Assembly (NCBI RefSeq): GCF_937976295.1
Contig: NZ_CALJRY010000236.1
Span: 1-6,700 of the forward strand
DNA: 6,700 bases
Source of the DNA: an uncultured Rothia sp.
GTDB taxonomy: Bacteria > Actinomycetota > Actinomycetes > Actinomycetales > Micrococcaceae
Direction: 5' to 3'
Numbering within the stretch: position 1 is the stretch's first letter; each line of letters begins with the position of its first letter. Below are positions 1-5,283 of this stretch, in pieces. The notes beneath the pieces are model-generated. The model saw only the letters and a list, made by a program, of their open reading frames with translations. It was not told the origin of the DNA and did no database searches. Made by a program: the position numbers and the translations under genes.

Positions 1-934
1 GGTGGTGGAAGCTGAACACCATATCCAGCTCGTGGTGTGCCGGGTTGGAGTAGCCCACGCAGTTCTCAATACTGGTCGAGGACATTTCGCCCACGGTCAC
101 GGTGTCATCATGCTGACCGAAGGAGGCGCGGTTCAGCTGCTGAATGCGGCTGTGCACAATCGGGGTGTCGGTGTATTGTGCCTTGTCCACGGTGCCTTCG
201 GGGGCGTCGAGTAGCTCTTCACCCTTGCCGATGACGTTAATAACGTCGAAACGGAAGCCTCGCACGCCCTTCTCGTACCAGAAGTTCACGACCTTAAACA
301 GTTCGTCGCGCACAACCGGGTTGTACCAGTTCAGGTCCGCCTGGGTGCGGTCGTACAGGTGCATGTAGAACAGGGGAGTGCCGTGCTCGTCCGTGTACTC
401 GCCAAAGCGGGACCAGCAGGGGCCGCCGAACTTCGACTCCCAGTTGGTCGGTTCGTGCAGCTGACCGTCCTCGGTGTACCTACCGGGGCGAATGTAGAAG
501 TAGTCCCAGTACTCGCGCTCACCGGCGAGTGCACGCTGGAACCACTCGTGCTCGGTCGAAATATGGTTGAGGACCATGTCGAACATGACGCCCACACCGT
601 GCTCGGCGAGGGCGGCAATCATCTCTTCGACGTCTTCCATGGTGCCCAGGTCGGGGTTGATGGCGTAGTAGTCGGAGATGTCGTAGCCGTTGTCGTTCTG
701 CGGGGAGGCGAAGAACGGGTTGAACCACACCATGTCCACGCCCAGGGAGGCAATATAGGGCACCTTCTCGATGACGCCGCGCAGGTCGCCGTAGGCGCCA
801 CCGGCCGAGGAGTAGAAGGACTTGGGGTACACCTGGTAGATGACGGAGGACGCGAAGTCCTTGCCGCCTGCCGGTGTGGTTGCCGGAGTGGTTGCTGGGG
901 TGAGGGTGAGCGATGCGGTGGGTGCCTGTGTCAT
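1..934 (-). CDS. treC: Trehalose-6-phosphate hydrolase (GH13), N-terminal part, cut by window edge
   Basis: Cytoplasmic GH13 enzyme expected to split trehalose 6-phosphate into glucose and glucose 6-phosphate after PTS uptake. The 311 visible codons start at ATG 934-932 and run off the left edge; family members are about 550 aa, so roughly 55% is present. Visible landmarks: VIYQVYPKSF (31-40), DNGYDISDYY (81-90), conserved region I DMVLNH (119-124), NWESKFGG (164-171), QADLNW (198-203), region II GFRFD with the nucleophile Asp230, and region III GEMSS with the acid/base Glu283. Region IV lies beyond the edge. The run TVGEMSSTSIENC and the later ELDMVFSFHH match TreC/TreA better than other oligo-1,6-glucosidases, which are the main alternative. 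The start has only a weak Shine-Dalgarno (AGAAAG, 5-nt gap). It gives a Thr/Pro/Ala-rich tail of about 25 residues before the barrel, longer than in the E. coli or Bacillus enzymes. It is divergent from ilvD. Confidence 0.85.
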   Translation of the reverse strand, partial: MTQAPTASLTLTPATTPATTPAGGKDFASSVIYQVYPKSFYSSAGGAYGDLRGVIEKVPYIASLGVDMVWFNPFFASPQNDNGYDISDYYAINPDLGTMEDVEEMIAALAEHGVGVMFDMVLNHISTEHEWFQRALAGEREYWDYFYIRPGRYTEDGQLHEPTNWESKFGGPCWSRFGEYTDEHGTPLFYMHLYDRTQADLNWYNPVVRDELFKVVNFWYEKGVRGFRFDVINVIGKGEELLDAPEGTVDKAQYTDTPIVHSRIQQLNRASFGQHDDTVTVGEMSSTSIENCVGYSNPAHHELDMVFSFHH

Positions 935-961
935 GGAAACTTTCTGAAACGTGAGCAGGGT

Positions 962-994
962 TCAGTGTGTATAAACGCGTATAAATCAGTGTGT
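962..994. repeat. Paired short direct repeats upstream of treC
   Basis: TCAGTGTGT occurs at 962-970 and 986-994. Between and overlapping them GTATAAA occurs at 969-975 and 979-985, ten bases apart and flanking an ACGCGT palindrome centred near 977. The block is 28-60 bp upstream of the treC start. It is therefore placed where a treC promoter and operator would be expected. The repeats are seen directly; a regulatory role is inference. Confidence 0.5.
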
Positions 995-1013
995 TGGAAA
1001 CGAACCGTGCTGG

Positions 1014-1049
1014 TGCTATGTATGGTGCTACGTGTGCTGCTACGTGTGC
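1014..1049. repeat. Three-unit 12-bp tandem repeat upstream of treC
   Basis: TGCTACGTGTGC is present twice back to back (1026-1037 and 1038-1049). It is preceded directly by a diverged third unit, TGCTATGTATGG (1014-1025), which matches at 9 of 12 positions. On the treC strand the unit reads GCACACGTAGCA. It lies about 80-115 bp upstream of the treC start codon. A unit close to one helical turn repeated in phase is compatible with cooperative regulator binding, but slippage-generated sequence without function is equally possible. Confidence 0.6.
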
Positions 1050-1148
1050 ACAGCGAGGCCCGTACGCGGTGGACGCAGCAGCCCGCCGCCTCCCGGTGCG
1101 TTCGCCGACTGAATATCGCCGCCCGCAACCTGGGCTCATTCCAGATTA

Positions 1149-1191
1149 GGGGGCATAATGGGGTGGTGTCCCCCATCTACCCCAAAGGGGG
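1149..1191. other. Alternating G and C runs with overlapping hairpin potential
   Basis: Two simple stem-loops can be drawn. The first is ATGGGG (1158-1163) with CCCCAT (1171-1176) around a 7-nt loop. The second is CCCC (1180-1183) with GGGG (1187-1190) around AAA. A further G run at 1149-1153 could compete for the C run at 1170-1174, so alternative foldings are possible. The block lies about 170-210 bp upstream of the ilvD start and upstream of the promoter proposed here, so it would be in an ilvD transcript only if another promoter exists. Confidence 0.35.
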
Positions 1192-1298
1192 CAATTCTGC
1201 CGCAGATCCGGCACAACCCCGTGGCCTCAGCCCTCCCACCGGTAGGCGGTTGCAGGCTCGTGCGCGTTTCGATGCATGAAACCAAAGTGACCCTGAGC

Positions 1299-1327
1299 TG
1301 AAGAGCGTTGGACGCCGCGCGTAAAAT
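1299..1327 (+). promoter_or_regulatory. Probable ilvD promoter
   Basis: TAAAAT at 1322-1327 is a good -10 element. The hexamer 17 bp upstream, TGAAGA at 1299-1304, is a weak -35. Transcription would start near 1334 and give a leader of about 25 nt. That leader is too short for an attenuator and places the possible TTG start at 1308 outside the transcript. Confidence 0.4.
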
Positions 1328-1345
1328 CAGTACTTGCATCACTAC

Positions 1346-1351
1346 GGAAGG
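1346..1351 (+). promoter_or_regulatory. ilvD ribosome binding site that fixes the start
   Basis: GGAAGG lies 7 nt before ATG 1359. The frame stays open upstream to a TTG at 1308, but that codon has no such site. The protein from ATG 1359 begins MPELRSRTSTHGRN, which lines up with the N-terminus of known IlvD proteins. Confidence 0.75.
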
Positions 1352-1358
1352 TAAAACA

Positions 1359-3203
1359 ATGCCAGAACTGCGTTCACGTACTTCAACTCACGGCCGTAAC
1401 ATGGCTGGTGCCCGCGCCCTGTGGCGTGCCACCGGCATGGGCGATGACGACTTCGGCAAGCCCATTATTGCTATCGCGAACTCCTTCACCCAGTTCGTGC
1501 CCGGCCACGTGCACCTGAAGAACATGGGTGAACTGGTCGCCGGCGCGATTCGTGAGGCTGGCGGCGTGGCTAAGGAATTTAACACCATCGCCGTTGATGA
1601 CGGTATCGCGATGGGTCACGACGGTATGCTCTACTCGCTGCCTTCCCGCGATCTGATTGCTGACTCGGTTGAGTACATGGTCAACGCGCACCGTGCTGAC
1701 GCGCTGGTCTGCATTTCTAACTGTGACAAGATCACCCCCGGTATGCTTCTGGCGGCTATGCGCCTGAACATCCCCACTATCTTTGTGTCCGGTGGCCCCA
1801 TGGAGTCCGGCGAGGGCATTGAGGGTATTGTTGAGCACCGCCTCGACCTGATTGACGCCATGGTGATGGCTGTTGATGACAGCGTCAGTGACGCTGAGCT
1901 TGCTCAGGTTGAGAAGAATGCGTGCCCGACCTGCGGTTCGTGCGCGGGTATGTTCACCGCGAACTCCATGAACTGCCTGAATGAGGCGATTGGTCTGGCG
2001 CTGCCCGGTAACGGTACCACTCTGGCTACTCAGGTTGCTCGTAAGGAGCTGTTCCTGGATGCTGGCCGCCGCATCGTTGAGCTGGCTAAGCGCTACTACG
2101 AGCAGGATGACGAGTCGGTTCTGCCCCGCTCCATTGCGACCAAGGAGGCGTTCGAGAACGCTATGGCGCTGGATGTGGCGATGGGCGGTTCGACCAATAC
2201 CGTGCTGCACACCCTGGCGATTGCTCACGAGGCGGGCGCTGACTTCACTCTGAAGGATATTGACCGTATTTCCCGCCAGGTTCCCTGCCTGGCGAAGGTC
2301 GCCCCGAACTCCACCAAGTACCACATTGAGCACGTGCACCGTGCCGGTGGTATCCCCGCCCTGCTGGGTGAGCTGAACCGTGCCGGCCTGCTGCACAAGA
2401 ACGTTCATTCTGTTCACGCTGATTCGCTGGACGAGTGGCTGGACGAGTGGGATATCCGCGGCGGCAAGGCGAGCGAGAAGGCGAAGGACCTGTTCCTCGC
2501 GGCTCCCGGCGGCGTGCGCACCACCCAGGCGTTCTCCACCGCGAACAAGTACGAGTCCCACGAGACTGACGCTGAGAACGGCTGCATCCGCGCTGTGGAG
2601 CACGCGTACACCAAGGATGGCGGTCTGGCGGTCCTGTACGGCAACATCGCCCAGAACGGCGCGATCATTAAGTCCGCTGGTATTGATGAGGAGCTGTTCC
2701 ACTTCAAGGGTCGCGCGTTCGTGGTTGAGTCGCAGGACGAGGCTGTGTACGAGATCCTGTCGAAGAACGTGAAGGAAGGCGACGTTGTCGTCATCCAGTA
2801 CGAGGGTCCGAAGGGTGGTCCCGGCATGCAGGAAATGCTGTACCCGACCTCCTACCTGAAGGGTCTGGGCCTCGGCAAGAAGTGCGCGCTGATCACTGAC
2901 GGTCGTTTCTCCGGCGGTACTTCGGGTATTTCGATCGGTCACGTCTCCCCGGAGGCTGCCGCTGGCGGCGCTATCGGCCTGGTGCAGACCGGTGACGAGA
3001 TTGAGATTGACGTGAACAACCGCATCCTGCGTGTGAACGTTTCGGATGAGGAGCTTGCTGCTCGCCGCGAGGCGAAGGGCGCTGCACCGTGGCGTCCGAC
3101 GAAGCCGCGTGAGCGCCAGGTGTCGAACGCCCTGAAGGTGTACGGCATGCTGGCTGCTTCGGCTGATAAGGGCGGCGTGCGCATCCTGCCCGAGGATGCA
3201 TAA
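1359..3203 (+). CDS. ilvD: Dihydroxy-acid dehydratase
   Basis: Catalyses dehydration of 2,3-dihydroxy-isovalerate and 2,3-dihydroxy-3-methylvalerate to the 2-keto acids, the shared third step of valine and isoleucine synthesis, also feeding leucine and pantothenate. It is a cytoplasmic Fe-S enzyme. The 614 aa match the long-type family length (E. coli 616). Seen in the sequence: THGRNMAGARALWRATGM (10-27), VDDGIAMGH with Asp81, CISNCDKITPGM with Cys122, Asp123 and Lys124, ACPTCGSCAGMFTANSMNC with Cys195, and DGRFSGGTSG (514-523) with the active-site Ser518. The segment TQFVPGHVHL (44-53) lacks the cysteine that supplies the third ligand in the [2Fe-2S] subgroup, so an E. coli-like oxygen-sensitive [4Fe-4S] type is more likely (inference). 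All key residues are intact. The gene stands alone between its own promoter and terminator; no other ilv gene is in the window. Confidence 0.98.
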   Translation: MPELRSRTSTHGRNMAGARALWRATGMGDDDFGKPIIAIANSFTQFVPGHVHLKNMGELVAGAIREAGGVAKEFNTIAVDDGIAMGHDGMLYSLPSRDLIADSVEYMVNAHRADALVCISNCDKITPGMLLAAMRLNIPTIFVSGGPMESGEGIEGIVEHRLDLIDAMVMAVDDSVSDAELAQVEKNACPTCGSCAGMFTANSMNCLNEAIGLALPGNGTTLATQVARKELFLDAGRRIVELAKRYYEQDDESVLPRSIATKEAFENAMALDVAMGGSTNTVLHTLAIAHEAGADFTLKDIDRISRQVPCLAKVAPNSTKYHIEHVHRAGGIPALLGELNRAGLLHKNVHSVHADSLDEWLDEWDIRGGKASEKAKDLFLAAPGGVRTTQAFSTANKYESHETDAENGCIRAVEHAYTKDGGLAVLYGNIAQNGAIIKSAGIDEELFHFKGRAFVVESQDEAVYEILSKNVKEGDVVVIQYEGPKGGPGMQEMLYPTSYLKGLGLGKKCALITDGRFSGGTSGISIGHVSPEAAAGGAIGLVQTGDEIEIDVNNRILRVNVSDEELAARREAKGAAPWRPTKPRERQVSNALKVYGMLAASADKGGVRILPEDA

Positions 3204-3249
3204 GCCCCTCACGTATCGTGTGAGAATTTAATATTTTGCCCTAATGCTT

Positions 3250-3298
3250 GGCGCCCCGTTCCGTGGTTTTTCTGCGGGCGGGGCGCTTGTTCTTTGTC
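3250..3298 (+). terminator. Rho-independent terminator of ilvD
   Basis: GCGCCCCG (3251-3258) pairs perfectly with CGGGGCGC (3279-3286), extended by a G-T wobble. An inner CCG (3261-3263) can pair with CGG (3275-3277). The right arm is followed by the T-rich TTGTTCTTTG. It starts about 47 bp after the ilvD stop. Confidence 0.8.
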
Positions 3299-3356
3299 CG
3301 TCTCTCCGCCTGCATCTTTGTCTACCGTCGTGGGATACCCGGTGCGGCGTATTGCC

Positions 3357-3385
3357 TTGTCAGGTGCGGTGCAGTAGGGTGTAAG
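3357..3385 (+). promoter_or_regulatory. Probable promoter of the lipoprotein gene
   Basis: TTGTCA (3357-3362, five of six consensus bases) is separated by 17 bp from TGTAAG (3380-3385, four of six). Transcription would begin near 3392, giving a leader of about 76 nt before the start at 3468. Position downstream of the ilvD terminator supports independent transcription. Confidence 0.45.
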
Positions 3386-3467
3386 AGGGTATTTAGGTAC
3401 CCGCTTCACCGACTCAGCACAACCACTCAAACACAACGCAATTCGCAACCCTTACGAGGACGTATTC

Positions 3468-4502
3468 ATGGTTACCCTGCCCGCACGCGCACAGCGTGCT
3501 TTTACTCGTCGTGCCCTGACGGCTCTTGCCTGCATCGGCGCGCTCGCTTTGAGTTCTTGCTCCGCTCAGCCGCAGGCTGATGAGTCTGAAACCACACCGA
3601 TGAAGGTCGCGACTTCTTCGGCGTCCGTTGATTCAAAGGCGCTATTTACGGCGGCGGATGGCTCCTGGAAGCCGAATACCGTGCAGATTTCTGCCGGTCT
3701 GGATGCGCCGGTAACTTTTGATGCTGTAGCAACCCCGACCGTTGAGCCGAGCACGGACGCCGAGTACGAGGCGGCATATGCTACATCGAGCGGCTCCGCG
3801 ACCACTATTGATCCGGGCACCCGCTGCGGCGTGACGAGCCTGCTGGGTGGTTCCGCCGGTATTTACGTGTATGACGGTTCGGATTGCGCGAAGGCTCAGG
3901 AGGCGGTGCGTCTTTTCAGCAGCCGCAAGAACCAGGAGGGTTCGGCGAGTGTGGAATGGTACCAGTGCACTACGAAGGTGCAGGGCCGCGACTACATCAC
4001 GGGTGCCTGCTTCACGCAGGGTGGTAGCGTTGAGAAGCCTCGCCTGGCGCTGATTCCGGCGCAGACCCGCATGCTGTCGGGTACGCTGACTTTCGCTGAA
4101 GCGTATGGCGGCGGCACTTTTGGTCAGGGCGATTCGGCGAAGACTGTTGAGGCGCTGCGTTTCACCAGCCCGGACTCTAAGGTTGCGTGCTCGGTGACCC
4201 CGTCGGGTGTGGATTGCCAGGCGCTGGTGGGTGTGACCCTGGAGGGTTGGGATGCCGCCTCCGGTAAGGCGCAGCAGCGTGTGCACATGGGGCAGGGCCA
4301 GGCTCCCGAGGTGAGCCTGGTCGGTCAGACCGCCACCCCGGAGCCGGTGAATACCGAGGGTATTGCTGCGTTGCCTGCCGGTCAGGTGGTGACTGCGTAC
4401 GGTTACACCTGCAAGTCGGTGAATACCGGTAAGGTGCATTGCGTGAGCGCGACGAATGGTTTCACGCTTGATTCGGTGGAGGTTGGCGTAGAACGCCTAT
4501 AA
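3468..4502 (+). CDS. Exported lipoprotein of unknown function with four cysteine pairs
   Basis: 344 aa from ATG 3468, with GAGGA (3456-3460) 7 nt upstream. The N-terminus is a lipoprotein signal peptide: basic n-region, hydrophobic stretch 16-28 and lipobox LSSC with the lipidated cysteine at 31. The n-region contains TRRAL (13-17), which resembles a twin-arginine motif, so Tat export is possible. Residues 32-65 are Ser/Thr/Ala-rich and probably a linker. Eight further cysteines fall in four closely spaced pairs: 120/140, 167/181, 241/250 and 315/325, suggesting four disulfides outside the membrane. The first half (C120...C140AKAQEAVRLF...WYQC167...C181) and the second half (FTSPDSKVAC...GVDC, then LPAGQ...GYTC...VHC...GFTL) resemble patterns in many actinobacterial secreted proteins of unknown role; this is recollection of a general pattern, not a search result. 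No catalytic motif was seen. It is a single-gene unit and its neighbours give no functional hint. Confidence 0.85.
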   Translation: MVTLPARAQRAFTRRALTALACIGALALSSCSAQPQADESETTPMKVATSSASVDSKALFTAADGSWKPNTVQISAGLDAPVTFDAVATPTVEPSTDAEYEAAYATSSGSATTIDPGTRCGVTSLLGGSAGIYVYDGSDCAKAQEAVRLFSSRKNQEGSASVEWYQCTTKVQGRDYITGACFTQGGSVEKPRLALIPAQTRMLSGTLTFAEAYGGGTFGQGDSAKTVEALRFTSPDSKVACSVTPSGVDCQALVGVTLEGWDAASGKAQQRVHMGQGQAPEVSLVGQTATPEPVNTEGIAALPAGQVVTAYGYTCKSVNTGKVHCVSATNGFTLDSVEVGVERL

Positions 4503-4542
4503 GCCTAGCGAGATTGAAGGTGTGCCGCGAGTAGCCGCGCTC

Positions 4543-4573
4543 GCCTCTAAAGCTGACTTGCCTCTAAGGCTGA
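4543..4573. repeat. 14-bp direct repeat ahead of the palindrome
   Basis: GCCTCTAAAGCTGA (4543-4556) recurs as GCCTCTAAGGCTGA (4560-4573), with one mismatch and a 17-bp period. The second copy runs into the left edge of the terminator palindrome. It is probably a small local duplication in the 3' untranslated region of the lipoprotein gene. Confidence 0.55.
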
Positions 4574-4629
4574 TATACGAAGGTGCCCGGCACCCCTCAC
4601 GTAGGGGGCGCCGGGCACCTTCGGTATAT
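4573..4629. terminator. Long palindrome, probable bidirectional terminator
   Basis: CGAAGGTGCCCGGC (4578-4591) and GCCGGGCACCTTCG (4610-4623) are perfect 14-bp inverted arms. If G4623 is bulged, ATATAC (4573-4578) also pairs with GTATAT (4624-4629), making a stem of about 19 bp. The 18-nt centre contains CCCCT/AGGGG, which can pair further. It sits exactly between convergent genes, 71 bp after the lipoprotein stop and 9 bp after the monooxygenase stop. There is no real T tract on either side, so it may work as a U-less hairpin terminator. Confidence 0.7.
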
Positions 4630-4637
4630 AACGTTGC

Positions 4638-4916
4638 TTAGCGGAAGTTGACGATGCGAACATCCAGCTCGGAGGAGAGCAGCGGCTCCCATGCGGCGAC
4701 AGCCTTCTGGAAGTGCTCGGTGCCCATGTGCTTGTCGAGCAGTTCCTGGGATTCCCAACGCTCGATGAATGCGAAGTCGGTGTCGGAGACGGCACCGAAG
4801 TCGTAGCTGACGTTGCCTTCGTCCTGGCGGCTTGCGGTCACGAGCGGTTCGATGGTCTTGAGGAATTCTTCGACGTGCTCGGGCTTGACGGATACTCCGG
4901 CGTAGACACCAATCAT
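4638..4916 (-). CDS. ABM-fold small monooxygenase family protein (YgiN-like)
   Basis: 92 aa, the usual size of a single antibiotic-biosynthesis-monooxygenase domain (dimeric ferredoxin-like alpha/beta barrel). Members include the quinol monooxygenase YgiN and cofactor-free oxygenases of aromatic polyketides; others have unknown or signalling-related roles. Seen: strand MIGVYAGVSVKPE (1-13), helix followed by EPLVTASRQDEGNVSYDF (23-40), and FAFIERWESQELLDKHMGTEHF (48-69) with the family-typical His63 and His68. The start is ATG 4916, chosen because AAGGAG lies 6 nt upstream and the domain begins there; the frame is open further upstream to 4985 without domain-like sequence. The gene is monocistronic and convergent with the lipoprotein gene. 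No biosynthetic cluster surrounds it, so a general redox or quinone role is more likely than antibiotic synthesis. The substrate cannot be told from sequence. Confidence 0.85.
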   Translation of the reverse strand: MIGVYAGVSVKPEHVEEFLKTIEPLVTASRQDEGNVSYDFGAVSDTDFAFIERWESQELLDKHMGTEHFQKAVAAWEPLLSSELDVRIVNFR

Positions 4917-4954
4917 GGGGCTCTCCTTGTGGGGTGGTGCGGCGGTTGCCGCGT

Positions 4955-4984
4955 CGTATATGACTCTTTTACCGTACACCTTCA
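4955..4984 (-). promoter_or_regulatory. Possible promoter of the monooxygenase gene
   Basis: On the minus strand TATACG (4960-4955) forms a possible -10, with TGAAGG (4984-4979) 18 bp upstream as a weak -35. Transcription would begin near 4948, about 32 nt before the start codon. Confidence 0.25.
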
Positions 4985-5101
4985 CCCCGGTCGCGGGGAG
5001 GTATGCGCGTAGGTTTCTCGCGCTGTGTTCTGCGTGGTTTTCTGTGCTGGGTTTTGTGTTGTGGTGGCGGGGGAGAGGATTTTCGGCTGGCCCATTCGCT
5101 A

Positions 5102-5154
5102 TCTGTAAAAAAAGTATTTTATATTTGCGTGCCCCTTTCTTCTCGACCTATAAA
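5102..5154 (+). promoter_or_regulatory. Probable promoter of the short ORF / RNase H unit
   Basis: TTGCGT (5125-5130) and TATAAA (5149-5154) are spaced by 18 bp and would start RNA near 5161. Directly upstream is an AT-rich island with seven A at 5107-5113 followed by TATTTTATATTT, which stands out in GC-rich surroundings and resembles an UP element. The -35 is weak (three of six), so the assignment is moderate. Confidence 0.4.
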
Positions 5155-5196
5155 AGAATGAGGAAGATACACCGCATGAATGAAAGGAGAAGCGGT

Positions 5197-5283
5197 ATGG
5201 CACGCATGGGGGGTGACACTCATGGGATTTTCACCGGCGCATATCAAACGATGCACCCTGACTTGGGAGGCGCCCGACTATAG
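5197..5283 (+). CDS. Short upstream ORF (28 codons) overlapping the RNase H gene start
   Basis: ATG 5197 is preceded by AAGGAG (5184-5189) with a 7-nt gap, one of the best ribosome sites in the window. The frame starts MARMGGDTHGIF and stops at TAG 5281-5283. It is +1/-1 shifted relative to the RNase H frame and overlaps its first 62 bases. An in-frame ATG at 5176 with GAGGAAG 9 nt upstream would give 35 codons. The ribosome site and start codon of the RNase H gene lie inside it. It could be a leader peptide coupling or limiting downstream translation, or a chance ORF. No homology is recognised. Confidence 0.35.
   Translation: MARMGGDTHGIFTGAYQTMHPDLGGARL
5209..5216 (+). promoter_or_regulatory. 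Ribosome binding site deciding the RNase H start
   Basis: GGGGGTGA matches GGAGGTGA, the anti-Shine-Dalgarno complement, at seven of eight bases. The core is 8 nt before ATG 5222. The earlier in-frame ATG at 5180 has its nearest purine-rich site 13 nt away, so 5222 is preferred. Confidence 0.55.

Larger units (their letters stand above)
935..1358. other. Divergent treC-ilvD intergenic region, no credible gene
   Basis: This 424-bp gap separates two divergent genes. Reading frames cross it on both strands, but all are extensions of frames that shadow treC or lack both a ribosome site and protein-like composition. It contains, from the treC side, short direct repeats at 962-994, a 12-bp tandem repeat at 1014-1049, alternating runs of G and C at 1149-1191, and the likely ilvD promoter at 1299-1327. 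I found no clear sigma-70 promoter for treC; TTTATAC motifs on the minus strand within 971-985 are possible -10 elements but lack a good -35. Confidence 0.6.

Noticed and set aside
940..960. LacI-type operator at the GAAACGT motif near the treC start
   Set aside because: The bases around the ACGT centre are not symmetrical, so it does not form the expected palindrome.
359..1279. 306-codon open frame on the plus strand opposite treC
   Set aside because: It is the complement of treC codons plus intergenic sequence, with no domain-like content. The minus frame carries all GH13 motifs.
931..1342. Two minus-strand frames of 68 and 81 codons in the treC-ilvD gap
   Set aside because: They are Arg/Thr/Ser-rich with no domain or credible ribosome site, and they overlap the repeats and the proposed promoter. 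They look like chance frames.
1308..1358. TTG-started 17-residue extension of IlvD
   Set aside because: It lies upstream of the inferred transcription start and has no ribosome site, and family alignment begins at MPELRS.
1383..3212. 609-codon open frame antisense to ilvD
   Set aside because: It mirrors the codon structure of a strongly coded GC-rich gene. Its translation has no recognisable domain, and the start lacks a ribosome site. The ilvD frame is unmistakable.
3642..4439. 265-codon frame antisense to the lipoprotein gene
   Set aside because: It is Arg/His/Leu-rich shadow coding. The plus frame has a signal peptide, lipobox and ordered cysteine pairs.
4917..4985. 23-residue upstream extension of the monooxygenase
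   Set aside because: ATG 4916 has AAGGAG at ideal distance, and the ABM domain starts there. The extension is not domain-like and has no site of its own.
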